A stretch of DNA of 64,000 nucleotides from Neodiprion pinetum (taxonomy: Eukaryota; Arthropoda; Insecta; Hymenoptera; Diprionidae), in NCBI RefSeq assembly GCF_021155775.2, contig NC_060233.1, positions 22,299,456 through 22,363,455 on the forward strand. Direction: 5' to 3'. Position 1 is the stretch's first letter. Each line of letters starts with the position of its first letter. Of this stretch, positions 45,266 to 57,161 are shown piece after piece. Position numbers and translations under genes: made by a program. The notes beneath the pieces are model-generated. The model did not search any database, was not told the origin of the DNA, and saw only the letters and a list, made by a program, of their open reading frames with translations.

Positions 45266-46118
45266 TTAATATTTATTATTTTTCATTACGCAGTCGATTC
45301 CTTTATCGATTTCCCTAACGAGAGACTTTGCAAAATTCGTCGCACTCGCTTCTTTGCTGAGGAAATCTGAGACCAATCGCGATGGCGGTTTTCCACCACC
45401 GTGAGCAAGACACTCGCGACGGTAACGCTCACCGCAACTTCTGCTCAATGGATCCGCTTGGAAATACGTTTGACAAATCCAAGAAGCAACCGCTCGTGAT
45501 ATCAAATGCGCGTAATATTTTGCTCCGTATCCAACAATGTGGGTAAATCTCAATTGCCATGCCTAGTGAGAAACAGAAATTTCATGTTTTTTCCCCCTTT
45601 TTTTTACGCCATTTTCTTGAATTATTATGGAAATTTTTCATTTTTATGGCGTTCGGTAAACTTCGCCTACAATAAAAAGAAATGTTTTTTTTGGAAAAAA
45701 TGGATATTTTGTTGGATGCGTTCGGCTAAACTTTTTTTTTTTAAAAATTGCAAAAATTCGATCGAGTTAAAAACTTTCTCGAACTCGACTGACTCGAATT
45801 ATTTTTATTCCGGTGATTTTTACCGACTCTGAAGTTGGTTAATATTTTCATTTTCTCATTAATAAAAAAAAAATCATGCGTTTTTACCGTGTTTTCCACG
45901 TAAAAAAGTTCATAAAACTTGGATCGGATTTCCTTATAGATTTCTGTGCTCGAACCTTTCAATTCTTTCGAGTGATAAACTTGGTCCAGCATACCGTAAA
46001 AAACTTGAAGCTGAAGTTCCGAAGCTGGAAACTTGTTCTTGGATGCGCACAATTTTTGCAACATGTTTTCAGGCATTGGCTCGCCCGTTTCAAAATGTTT
46101 GGCGAACATTCGAACGAC
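45266..46118 (-). CDS. Mitochondrial intermediate peptidase-like gene, last two exons only
   Basis: Exon A (46118-45888, 77 codons) starts after TTTTTTCAG with V-R-M-F-A-K-H-F-E-T-G and carries A-S-E-L-Q-L-Q-V-F-Y and D-Q-V-Y-H-S. Exon B (45562-45266) starts after CTCACTAG with A-W-Q-L-R-F-T-H-I-V-G-Y-G-A-K-Y-Y and includes G-E-R-Y-R-R-E-C-L-A-H-G-G-G, ending in TAA. This matches the C-terminal part of M3 metallopeptidases of the mitochondrial intermediate peptidase (Oct1/MIPEP) type, which trim octapeptides from imported precursors. The zinc-binding HExxH exon is not found upstream in the window. It is either a truncated duplicate or a gene whose upstream introns are filled with transposons. 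Confidence 0.82.
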
Positions 46119-47063
46119 CTGAAAAAAAAACCTTCTTCGTTTTTGCGAAGAATGAATCGACTGATCTTGTTCCAGTCTTCTCAATTTTCAATGATTCATC
46201 ACAAGAAATTCAAAATGTTCAGTGAATGAAAAAAAAAAAACAGAATTTCTAGTAACTTTAAAGGAAAAATGGAAAAAAGGGAAATGGCATTGCAGCGTGA
46301 CGCTGTTTTTGAAAAATAGCCAAAAGTTGGGAAAAGAAAAAGTAACACGGAGCGAGAGGGACAAATTGTCACGTCTGATCCATCGCCCTGCACTTTGCGA
46401 CACCATCACCAACTCGATATCGGCAAGACTAATGTTTTTTACCAACATTTTACCAAAGTGTAGATAAATTTATAAGCGATAGTTCTAAGAAAAGTATTGA
46501 AGAATAATTTCGAAATTGTAATTTAATAAACGAACGACAGAAATGCAAGATTCGATGTACCTTTTCAATTCAATAAGTGCGGTATTGTAGTATCCCAACC
46601 GTTTTCCCAAGTTATCTTTATCCGTTAACGTTAACCGTTATCCAAGTTACATATGGCAAAAAACGAGATTTAATTTAATTCTACATTTAATTTGATGGAA
46701 ATTTGTAAACATTGTTTTGGTCTGCTGTTACATTGTATGGTGCACCATACAATTTTCATCGCTTAGAAGAAGCGAGCTCAGTCTTGTTTCTGACGCGACA
46801 CGGTGATGAATAAAACTCCCTCGACTTTATTATAAAAATTTTGAAGCTTCCGTATAATCATTATTTCAGTGTTTCATTCCTTTTATGATCGATTTTTTAA
46901 TTACTAATAACTTTTTTCACGTTCTTTTCGTTCGCGTTTTTTTTTTGTGTTGTTTATCCCAAGTTTTGTGTTGTTCTTCCTGAGTGTTCATGATTTTTTT
47001 TTAATTTTCGGATGGATTTATTTTTGATTTAATACTCGCGTATAAGGCCACTTGATTCGCAAT
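46119..47063. other. Intergenic region with a 22-bp palindrome
   Basis: No credible gene. A perfect palindrome lies at 46732-46753, and an AT-rich stretch precedes the ATG at 47064. Confidence 0.5.
46732..46753. repeat. Perfect 22-bp palindrome
   Basis: The half-site ATTGTATGGTG is followed by its exact complement. It could be a dimeric protein-binding site or hairpin. Confidence 0.95.
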
Positions 47064-50000
47064 ATGCCACGGAAAGCTGCTGTGACAGTGGAAGAAGCTG
47101 TGCGGAGCTTGAAGAAATTCATTACGCGCTTCGCAACATCGGAATTGCCGGATTATTCGGATGAAATATGTGGAGAAATCTCCGAAGATTTAAATAACAA
47201 GTGGAGTGTGCGCAATGTTTATAACAACGTGGTCCAGGATCTCCGAAATATTCTCTCCCTTGCACGAAAGGAAAAGGGCATAATTATTCCATCGTCGATG
47301 GACAAAACCGACACGAATCCTAGCAATTCGTATTCGTCAAATAAATCGACAACGTTCGAAAGTTCCGACGAGTTTTACGCAGCAAATCATGAAAATGAAC
47401 CGGAAGATGGTCAAGAATTCTTCACGGTCAAGCTCACAAGCCAAGAATGGGATGCTATCAAACCCACGAGTACGTCTCCGATACTTTTTCTTTTAATTAA
47501 GCAAATAAGGCATTTGATTTTACAACATATTTTCATATTTTGAAGCTTGTTTCTTTTTTTGGGAAGTATAATTCAAATTCTTCAAAAAAATAGTATTTTT
47601 TTGATATTTTAATATTTTTTTTAGCTCATTAAAAATATCTATAATTTCAAATTTACTTCAATTTTTTATTTTCCTTTAGTTAGAATTGAAAAAATTGTCT
47701 ATTTTTATTTTCAAACCATTTAATGTACGGAGTATAATGAATAGGGCGGACTGAGCAGTATCGTTTGTGCGAAATATATTGGTACAAAAATTAACAAAAA
47801 AACTAAAAATATAGGAATAGGTTGTTTATTGACTGAATTTTGTCGAACCAGGCTGTTTAGCAACGATAAATTGGCAGTCCTGTAAAAAAAGTAAAATTAT
47901 TATGATTCTGTAGAAAGCGTGTTCGCGGTTTTTATCCAATAGTTGAAATTCGAAATGTTATCCAATTGTACTACTGTTGTAAGCGCTCTCTCTCTCTCTC
48001 TAAAGCAAATCTTAAAAAAAAAAAATGAATTACTTGAATCAGTCAGTGAAATATAACTACAATGGCCACCTTGAAATTGGGCCAAAATAATAAGGCAAAA
48101 TATTTTGTGATTCCTATTCTTCAATATTACTTGCACTTGCAGGTCTGTTTTCCGGATTCCGACCGACGCTAAAGAAAGGAGTCTGGAATAATATCGTACC
48201 GATTGCCATCTCACGTCAGACGAAAATTCCATGTGCATACGTTTTCAAGCGTGCCAAAATTGCAAAAGCTCCAACCTGTATCGGTAATTATGTCACAATT
48301 CAGGGTCAATGTAAAGGAAAGTCGTGTCAAAATAAACTAAAAGTGACTATCGAAAAAGAGCCAACCAATAATGACAGTGTTATACTGAACGTATTAACGC
48401 GGGATACTCGGAATATCACGCACGAAGTGGTGAAACGTCCTCTAAATGGAAAATACAGAGAGGAGGTCCAGAAAAATTTAGTACATGAAGGTGCATCCAA
48501 TTTCCGAAAACGCACGGCAGGGGAAGAAATGGTTCTGGGGGATGCAGAGCCACCATTTCTTGCAGATGCACCTGTTCTGCGGCAAGCAAAAAAACAGCGA
48601 ATTGATAAGAATTTGGGGCTCGACCCACTGAACAAGACAAACTTGAATGCTTCGCTAGAAGCTATATCGCAACAACCAGGATTTCTTGGCAAAATTGAGT
48701 ACATCGCATCAACCCCTTTTGTTGTTGTCTATCGCAGTCCATCACAGCTTCACGCGTACAAAGAATACTGCAGAAACAGCACAATCAGTACGGTAATGAT
48801 TGATGCGACAGAGAGCTTAGTTAGAAAAATCGATCGAAACGACAAATCAAGATGTGGTCCAAATTTCCTGTACACTATGGTTATTAATTTCGATAAATTG
48901 ACTATTCCGATCCACCAGATATTCTCGGAGAGACACGACGCGCACTTCATCATGAATTGGATCCATCTATTTATGCGAGCCGGTGCGCCCAAACCGAAGC
49001 TTGCGATATGCGATTATTCCAAAGCGCTCCTGTATAGAATGTGCAAGGAATTTAACGACACAACATTGAAGAAATACATTCAGAACTGTTTTGAACTTCT
49101 GGTGGCAAAGAAACCGATAAAGGTAGATACTCACCTACGGGTTGACGTTGCGCACATAATTCATGCTGTGTCAAGGTGGAAATGTTGGAAAGTCGTTACG
49201 CACATCGAAGTGAAGCAATTCTTCCTCCGGTCCGTTGCGTTAATGATTCAATCTTCGGACATCAACCATTTCGAGATGTTATTGACGCGAACGTTCGTTG
49301 TCGCAAGCCAAAAATATTTGGACTCTACCGTGGCGATTCCAATCAAGGACGACGAGGCTGCTGAAAAGGTTGAAAGTGTCCTCGCAATTAGAAATCATCT
49401 GGAGAGTATAATGGCAAAGACAGGCATTGCCCTAAGAAAATTTGGAACCGACATCGAAGAAAATAAACATCTCCGTCCAGTTGATAATCTCTCAAATTAT
49501 GAGAAAAGTCAGTGTGATGGGTGTGAAATAAAATCCATCGCGGAATGGGTCGACAAAATTTTAAAAACAAGTGCTACAACTGGAAACGAAGAGCGTGAAA
49601 TGAATGCATTTTATGTACCAGGGTTCATTGCGTCGATGAAGCCACTTGCCGTGAAATTTCCACTTTGGACCAATTGCACGACGCCAAAAATGAATAATAA
49701 TAATGCCTCATCCGCGCCCATTGAATCTTACTTCAATGACCTCCAAACAAATGTTTTAAAAAAAGGTCTACGAAGGGCTGACAATTTTGTGGTTACTCAC
49801 TTACGAGACTTAGGAGGTGGTAGTCTTCTCTTCGTGGCCAAGACTGCAAGACAATGCAATGCAGAAGCAAGGTTCGAACCGGGCGATCTCAATGTCTCTT
49901 CTTACTGCGAGGTTGATTCCGAAACTCCGCAGATTCCACAGCATGACCCTGACCAGTGGTCTGTGGAGAATTGGGGAGGCCAAGTGCCGAAGACCGAATT

Positions 50001-50184
50001 TGCCATTGGTGCTGTTGTTGAAAGTGCAGACGAAGAAGATGTTGTAGAAGTCTCTGATGCATGGGATCATTTGTATAACCGAAGTGAGGACATTCCCGAA
50101 AACGAAGCACACGAACCACAAAATGAAGTGAAGACAAAAGAGACGTCGAAAAAAGTCCATATTTCGGAGCATTACCAGAAATAA
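47064..50184 (+). CDS. DDE transposase-like protein (MULE-like, unclassified), two exons
   Basis: Exon 1 (ATG 47064 to 47469) and exon 2 (48143 to TAA 50182-50184) join in phase through GTACGT and TTGCAG, giving about 816 residues. Exon 1 ends with T-S-Q-E-W-D-A-I-K-P and exon 2 begins G-F-R-P-T-L-K-K-G-V-W followed by I-P-C-A-Y-V-F-K-R, a conserved block. A probable catalytic triad is visible: V-M-I-D-A-T-E-S-L (48795), A-I-C-D-Y-S-K-A-L (49005) and A-P-I-E-S-Y-F-N-D-L (49715). A Cys/His insert (R-V-D-V-A-H-I-I-H...W-K-C) lies between. The last ~100 residues are acidic. I have seen this architecture in insect genomes but cannot name the superfamily. Two TAA codons separate it from an in-frame C-terminal module. 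Confidence 0.72.
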
Positions 50185-50190
50185 GGTACA

Positions 50191-52158
50191 TAAACAGCCA
50201 AATTGACAAAAAAGCCAGCTGCAAGACAGAGAAAAAAGAAACCATGTTTTCTGGAAAATGGTTCAAATTTATCGAAGCCGGTTAAACTGAACAGCAAAAC
50301 GTACTTCGTACAGTCGACGTGCCCTTTCGACTCTGTGGCACAAGTGCTGCTTTCTGGAGCTATTGACCACACGGCTTACGATTCAGCAATCAAAAAATGC
50401 AAGAACCCGACGCTCCAGTTTGTTGTGAACACGTTAAATACGGGAGTCACCAGTAAAACGTACAACGATCGAGCGCGCGTTCTTTTAAATTTGTATGTCC
50501 CGGAACCGAACGTAAAAACAGCGAATAAAGTTCTGCCCTATACTTTAAGGACGTTGTATGCGAAATCCGAGCAAAAAGTTTGTGACGTCGTCTTTTATAA
50601 GAAATAGTGAATGCAATATTTTTTTATTGAAAATTGAATTGAGACGCCGTTAGAATTGCAAAATATTCACGATAAGAATAGTAAAAAATAAATTTTTGAT
50701 CCGAAAAGCGAAAAAAATAGTCGAAATCGTTCATGTTTTTGGCATCAAGAACGATATTTATCGCCGCGTCTGTACCCACTACAGCTGTAGAGCCCTTTCA
50801 CGGATAGGGAACGCGGGGGACAATACTAATGCACGACACGAAAATTCGGTCGTGGCAGCGTCGCATGAACCTAACCTATAGGCCATCCGAGCTTGAAACG
50901 AGTGACAAGTGATTTACCAATAGTGTTGAATTTTTGAAAGTTGTTGTCGGACGAATAAAAAAAAATGAATGTTAAAAATCATTATTATCCGATAAATATA
51001 TTGCTTACAATTATTATCATTCATAATCGTACCAAGATTCCAATTGGGACTTCCGAATGTTGTGAGACGGGGGAATGAGGTTATGTTGCACAACGGACAA
51101 CTCAGACGGCGTTGCCAGTTTGGAACAGCTGACTGCTCGGGATTATTCTCCCCATGCAATCTTCACGAACTTTCCCTACTTTCGGAATTAATTACGAGAT
51201 AACGACGTGGTGGAAAAATGTTAAAAAATTTTAATGGATCCAAAATTTATTGAATAAGATGATACTAGTTTTTCAAGCATTTCTATCGATCCGTTTTCCA
51301 ATTACATATGCAAACGTGAATTTTGTCAGGTATTTTGCGGATTTTCCCATAAGCCCTGTGTTAATTTTCGGGTTTTCAAATTCGATTTATTCTCAAACGA
51401 CGTGGTCAATCGTATTGAAATTTGGCAAGAAATTTGGAAATATTACAATTAAAACTCGAGCAAAATTTTAACAAAATCTGTCGAAAAGGGTGTTTTGCAT
51501 ACAACGTCCTTAAGCGCATACGACAGCGTATACAATTTCGTCGATAAAGCAATGAAAACGGCATCAAGTGTCCACATAACCGAAGAATGCTTGCAGCTGT
51601 GCAGACGAGAATATTCATCGGCCCTTCTGTCACCAAATCACGAAACAGTGGCGAAATCCGGATTTGGCGCCCTGGAAGCTGCGCTTAACTTTTGGGCGCG
51701 TCTTACAAAACTCCGCTGTTTTACAAAGGGCTGTAATGGATCGATGACCCGTATTAGTCGACCGGGAATTCATCTGTTCGTCGATGCGGACATCCGTAAA
51801 AATAGCAGCGACAAGCAGGTAATGCGATGCAAGCTCTCCGAAATACCATCACTTTTAAAACTTAAAAACAACGAAGGGATGAGTGATGAGCAATACCGGT
51901 AAGATATGTTCAATACATTTGACGCAAACCGTGCGTATAATAAATCACTTATAACAATTTCAAACCGTTTATGCTAATTTATTAAAATTAATTCTAGACT
52001 ATGTAGAGTAGTCGGGTATACTTCGGGGCACTTCACCGCATATTCATATCGCAACACCATGAATTGGGAGCGATTTGAAAATAGAAAAAAAACCTGAATC
52101 GGCTACGACAGAAATAGAACCCCATCTCATCGTCTACTTTCGAGTTTTGGGAGCGTAA
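50191..52158 (+). pseudogene. USP-like (C19-type) cysteine-protease module following the transposase
   Basis: In the transposase frame but after TAA at 50182 and 50188. The first part (to 50607) has S-T-C-P-F-D-S-V-A-Q-V-L-L, matching a ubiquitin-protease Cys box (N-T-C-x-x-x-S). After an apparent ~880-bp intron, a second part (about 51483-51898) has C-F-T-K-G-C. It splices via GTAAGA/TTCTAG to 51998, which carries C-R-V-V-G-Y-T-S-G-H-F-T-A-Y-S...W-E-R-F-E, matching the His box (G-H-Y-x-A-Y...W-x-x-F-D). A run of A bases at about 52084-52092 shifts the frame; the continuing tail ends at TAA 52156-52158. A transposase with an attached deubiquitinase-like fold is the simplest reading. It could instead be a separate adjacent gene. 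Confidence 0.6.
50608..51482. other. Putative intron or non-coding gap in the USP-like module
   Basis: AT-rich, no coding sequence recognised. The acceptor before 51495 is not clear, so the exon start is approximate. Confidence 0.4.
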
Positions 52159-52485
52159 TTTCTTGTGAGGTACGTATAGTTACAATCTAGGGTCCAGTGC
52201 GGCAAAGGTTTGAGTTACTCGATAGAAAGAAAAAAAATTCAATATTGTCTTTTTTCTTTCATTTTCATTTATGAGAAAAAATTACAATTCAACCTCAGAA
52301 CAAAAATCAGGATCAAAATGATTTTTTTAAATTTTTCTCGAACAATTTCATTTTACCGGTCAAATCCGAAATCCATATGGCAGAATAAAAGAGAAGGAAA
52401 AGTAATTTCGTGACTTGAATATCGTAAAATGTAGAAAATATTCTAAGGAACAACAACAATGTGGTTGATTCCATCTCAAGAAATA

Positions 52486-54115
52486 ATAATAACAATAAAA
52501 CGTGATGTGTCGTCGGTCGAAAGGTTTAACCGTGTTTTGTTTTTGGTGAATCTCGTAAATGCAGGTGCAACCGAAGTAAGTGACATCAAAAGACTGTTAC
52601 TGTCGTCGTGGACGATCACTTCCGTTTCCGACAACTCGGAGTTTCCATCGGATCTCAGCAAGGACCGGAAAGGAAGGCACGAAATAGCGCGACAAGTAGA
52701 AAACTGAAAAAGGCAAAAAAAAAAGGATGAGTGTCATGAAGAATTTGTCGATTGTTTCATCGTCTCGTAACGGGAACAAAAAGAAGAAATGAGTAAAGCG
52801 AGAGTGCAATAAGAGAAAGGAAAGAAAATAAAATGTGTACAGAAGCTCGATTATTTAATAATAAGTGGCTATTAGCATTGTTTATTGTCGTATCTTTATG
52901 CTTCCTTCTGAAGTAGAAATTCATTCTAAGTGTTCGAGCTAGGTGGGTCATCAACCTTTTTTAAATTGGAGTTGAAAAGAGTGACTTTCTATATTTCGAT
53001 TTTTTTTTCATCAAAATATGTCAAAACACCAAATGTCTCGTTGGTGTAACTCCGCTCAGCGTCAATATCGACGTCTGATGAGGTGTCGTGGCCACTGGCG
53101 TTGCCGGTGTGGTGTCGTCGAATCCGTCTCACCGTCGCTCCTCAGGGTCATACGTTTCTCGCGTTCCGGAAAATTCAATCAACCCCAAAATTTGAATTTT
53201 CTTCAAACTCCATAAATTTGCGAGGAACAAAAAGTCCACTTTGGGTCAATCTGACCCGAGGGGGATTTCAAACCGTTCAATTCCGGCAAATATGAACTTT
53301 TCGTTTTTTTTTTTTTTCAGCGAATTCATAGGCCTGAATGTATTTTTCACGAAAAACAAAATTCAATGCCAAACAACCGGTGAGAAAAAATTTTTCGGGT
53401 CAAAATGACCCAATGTGTCCTCGAAGGGCTTAAGAAAAAAAAAAAAAAACCTCCTCAAGTCCACAGTGGATCAATCTGACCCGAGACGTTTTTCAAATCA
53501 TTCAATTCCGGAAAACATGAATTCCTCGTTCTTTTTTCTAGTTGCGAATTTATGCGAGCCTGAATGCATTTTTTCACGAAACAGAAAAGAAAAAATTTAA
53601 CGGGTCAAAATGACCCAGTGTGTACTCGAAGGATTTGACGGAAAAAGAAACAAAAAATCGATAAAAACTGACTGTGATTCGTGGTGATGCTTCCGGTATC
53701 GCTGCACGTGCTCGAGGCCGGCAAAGGAGGCGGCGGCATGTCCGAACGATCGGCGGTTTCCTTGTGGTTCGATTTGCTGCTGCCGCTGGCACTGGCGTTT
53801 CCATTGGATTCGGGTTTATCGGCAGATCCCCCGGTGTGAAGAGATCCGGCGGGAAAAATTTTAAAACGGTAAGTTGAATCGAGGTTCCAGGCGGCCAAGA
53901 GCAGCTGACTGACCTTGGGAACGCCGTTGGCGATGGTGAAGCCTGAAAACGATCGAGCCAGCGATAAAATTGAAAGAAAATGTCGAAAAAACGATTAAAA
54001 CGGTTTTTTTTTAGAAAATTGCGAATTACCGATCGCTCCCGGTTGGTACATTGGACTGTTTTTCATGCAAACGTGCGTCCCGTAACAGATGTCCGTCGAG
54101 ACGACCATCGAGGGT
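52486..54115 (-). CDS. Possible exons of an unidentified minus-strand gene
   Basis: Exon-like blocks: 54115-54030 (S-T-D-I-C-Y-G-T-H-V-C-M-K-N-S-P, donor GTAATT) joins in phase to 53942-53673 (G-F-T-I-A-N-G-V-P-K-V-S-Q-L-L, then A-A-W-N-L-D-S-T-Y-R-F-K-I-F and a Ser/Gly/Asn-rich tail, donor GTCAGT). A third block at about 52703-52486 follows TTTTTCAG (S-D-G-N-S-E-L-S-E-T-E-V-I-V-H-D-D-S). The first two look like conserved protein sequence with good splice signals. I do not recognise the family. The tandem repeat at 53220-53640 would lie in an intron. Confidence 0.4.
53220..53640. repeat. Two-copy ~205-225-bp tandem duplication with GGGTCA/TGACCC motifs
   Basis: Two similar units start near 53235 and 53460. 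Each has a GGGTCAATCTGACCC-type near-palindrome at its start and CGGGTCAAAATGACCCA near its end (53396 and 53601). The middle parts share TTCAATTCCGG and CCTGAATG. Confidence 0.85.
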
Positions 54116-54787
54116 CTGTGTTTGCGAGATTTCGCCTTCTATTTGTCCCACAATTTTTTTCGCTGCGCAAAAGCTACACAGCTACAGCTACACAGTTTAT
54201 TTACCTTGTAAATGCGACAAGGGATGGTACGCCTAGCCGAGTAACATGGATCGTTCGCAAGATCGTTGCAAGCACGGTCCAAGATTTACAAGATCTGAGA
54301 ACACAGAAATCTTGGAATAGACGAACAGAAACATCGCTGACATATATTATAAGCCCATCGACATTCTACGTTTCTTCCAATTATGAGTGCATTATTCCTT
54401 ATCTGCAAGTAAATATCAATTTTGGCGTTCTATAAAAGATTTCACTTTCTGTTGCACTGCGTTAAAAAGATTTCGTCAAGTTTCCCGTTTTCGACGCTCG
54501 TGTCTTTTTCCAATAGTTTCATCCAATTCTTCTCTTACCATTGGTGTCATTGAGAGAAAATTGCTCAGCTTCGTCTCCATGTCCATCTCGTACCCGTTCG
54601 ATTTACGGTAATCCGCATCCTCGAAACTCGTATTTCTTCGTCAATCTCGGTCGCTACAGCTGATTTTAGACGCACTGCGCAGACATGTTGCGCATATACA
54701 GTGCGCACACACAATGCGCACACCGGAAGTGCTCTAATCCTAGGGGAAATCGCACATTGAATAATTATGTAATATCAATTAAAATAT

Positions 54788-55045
54788 TAACTCTCTAACA
54801 GTTTTTTTCTACTCTCGAATCCTCTCAAACGATTCTCAAACGATTAAAAAAAATTAAACGTTTAAGTCCATTTTTTGAGGAGACAGAAAATATGGGGGCC
54901 AACTTCACACCCAAAATGAAAATCAATTTTCAGGAAAAATTACTAACTCTCAAACGATTTTTCTTTACTCTCAAACCCTCTCAAACGATTCTCAAACGAA
55001 TTGCATTAATTAGATTTAAAAATAACAACTTCGGGGGGCCAACTT
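54788..55045. repeat. Two-copy ~155-bp imperfect tandem repeat
   Basis: Both units contain CCTCTCAAACGATTCTCAAACGA and end with GGGGGCCAACTTCAC (near 54894 and 55034). No gene is associated; it lies just left of the Polinton remnant. Confidence 0.8.
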
Positions 55046-55422
55046 CACGGAGGTGTGAGAAAGAGCTTCTTTGACCCTGAGAAATTCTCGGAAACTTAGA
55101 CTGACAAACAACGCGTCTAGCGCGTTTCAACTTGACGGTGAGCGGCCTGCCGACAACGGATTGCGGTACGACGTTGAATTCTGGAAGGTTCTAAAATAAA
55201 CTCGCAACTAGCAGGACAGAGGTTTTGAATCAACGGTTAATATTGACTATGCAAAATATTTTATTGAAAGAAACACCTTAAGATTCCAGTGTTACATGAA
55301 AATCATAATGCTGATATATTAGAGTAATTACATGTTTCTTACTCAACGGTATCGTAACCATGCTTTAGGCGATGGGAATGAATAACTGTTTGAGTAGATA
55401 CCGATTGTCTTTTGTGTATGAG
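55046..55422. other. Left flank / 3' UTR of the right-hand Polinton
   Basis: No gene. A minus-strand AATAAA (TTTATT at about 55259) could serve the gene ending at 55423. I could not identify a terminal inverted repeat. Confidence 0.45.
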
Positions 55423-55934
55423 TTAAAAATTTCGCAGTAACAATACGTTTTGAGCTGCACAGTTTGGACGTAATATAGCACGATGCGTAGAGTTTGAATT
55501 CGTATATGACATTTTATTCATTTTCTGCAACGACGGACAACCCAAATCCATCAAATCAACGATATCAACTTTTTCACCCAGAATTTTCTGCAGCCAACTC
55601 TTCTTCTCCAAACCATTTACGTAAACTGTTGAAGCATCACGCAGCGACATACATTCGATGGTGACGTCAAGCTTCTCGAAAGGTAAATCACCACCTTCCC
55701 AGGATAGTCCATTAAATTCCGTGATAGCCACAAATTTTCGCTTTTGAATGGAGCGAGAAAATAATTCCAATCGTACGGAGGTTCGAACAGAAAAATTGAC
55801 GGGTTGGTATCTTCGTCGAGTGACACAAGTGCCAACTCTTTTGATATATTACCAGGACCCGGTCTTCTAAATCCTTGTACGTCGACTGTGAACTCCATCG
55901 TGAAAAATACTGAATCGATTGTTACAACCTTCAA
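55423..55934 (-). pseudogene. Polinton-associated protein of unknown function, frameshifted
   Basis: The N-terminal part (55934 to about 55740) has M-E-F-T-V-D-V-Q-G-F and L-F-E-P-P-Y-D-W-N. The C-terminal part (about 55740 to 55423) has W-E-G-G-D-L-P-F-E, V-Y-V-N-G-L-E-K-K-S-W-L and L-G-C-P-S-L. The two are in different frames with one shift near 55740. Proteins with this V-D-x-Q-G-F...G-x-E-K...W-L pattern accompany arthropod Polintons; their role is not known to me (an RNase H/nuclease-like fold is possible). Confidence 0.65.
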
Positions 55935-55939
55935 GGTTT

Positions 55940-57161
55940 TTATACCAATTTCTTTACCCCACCACTCAGCGGGTTATATTCAATGTAAATGAATGCATGT
56001 AAAATCAAGCAGTAGGCGGACGTACCAGTAGGAAAGTTATTTTTAGCCTCAAATTCGATGTGAATATCTACCGCTCCAGATTTCAGAGCCTCGTTTTGTT
56101 TCGAACAGTCGATGAAAATCAAAGGTTTGTACTGTAGAAATTCGCTCTTCGTCAACAGAGGCTCAGGTTCTTTGCCGTAATAGGTGGCTTGAAAGTTTGC
56201 GTACATCTCGTACAGTAATGCAAAGCGATTTTGACTCATGTCCAGGTTCAGGTTACCGTACGGATAATACTCGGTATTCAAGAAGAGCTTGACGTTAGTA
56301 ATGTTGTAGTGATCAAGATGAGTGGCATTTTGCCGGCTTTGTTCTTCCGATTCGTTTGAAAACCGAGCATGACAAATCGCGGTTTTTCCAAATGGATGGA
56401 CGTTTTCACAGTCTAAACGTGTTTCGTAGTTGCCGGTAGCAAAGGATATTCGTACAACTCCCAACTGCAGAAGCTCATGAAGACAGGTGTATCTTTTTCA
56501 ATGAAATTGAACAGTGCGATTTATCGTTGATCCGAGAGCTTCACATAGGGTACTAACCATTTCACCTGATCGATCACGATTCTAAAGTCTTCGTCTTGAT
56601 TTTGAACGATGGCATCTATATCACTTTGTGATCTTGTCAGAATCAGCTCGTGTTTCGCGTTAACGAAGATCTTGGGATAGTCTTCAGCGAAGTCTAATAT
56701 CATGCTCAAGGGAATAACTACGTCAAAGTTGCCATCGCCATCAGTTAATTTTTTTCGTTTCCTGAACATCCAGCCATCCAGCATTTTCCATAAGCCAACT
56801 TTGACCAGGATTGAGCGAAGCGAAACCTTTCAGCAGGCTGGCCAGACCAACGTTTTTACATTTATCAATCTCTACAGCGTTTAGTTCGTACCGTACATCT
56901 TCGAACATATGACAGATGGCGTTATTGACTGAAGTTGTGACCGCTGCTGCAGTGCCGTCCGATTTGAGCAATTTTCCAGAGATATGCAGCGAACTCTTTC
57001 TTGGTAATACGCATAAATCCTGATGCTGAACGGTGATTCGAATCTCATCGCTGTTGTTGAAGGTTGACGATGCGTACGGCTTGTGTGCGTGTATTTCTTG
57101 GTGGGCGATTGATTCGTCAAAGACGACAGGTGTTTGAATGCTCAAGATTTCCTCCTCCATG
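55940..57161 (-). pseudogene. Double-jelly-roll major capsid protein, disrupted
   Basis: ATG at 57159-57161. Conserved pieces occur in order: H-K-P-Y-A-S-S-T-F-N-N-S-D-E-I-R-I, then F-E-D-V-R-Y-E-L-N-A-V-E-I-D, then M-I-L-D-F-A-E-D-Y and V-K-W-L-V-P-Y-V-K-L-S-D, then N-A-T-H-L-D-H-Y-N-I-T-N-V-K-L and F-I-D-C-S-K-Q-N-E. Frame shifts near 56770 and 56468 and an in-frame TAA at 56521-56523 break it. In active relatives this protein would build the capsid shell. The assignment rests on recognising the arthropod Polinton capsid pattern and its position beside the protease. Confidence 0.75.

Noticed and set aside
46188..46448. Minus-strand ORF considered as an upstream exon of the peptidase-like gene
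   Set aside because: No M3 peptidase motif (no HExxH or flanking conserved blocks).
52486..54115. Assigning the minus-strand exons to the PHR/highwire ubiquitin ligase family
   Set aside because: On reflection the motifs do not match what I know of that protein.
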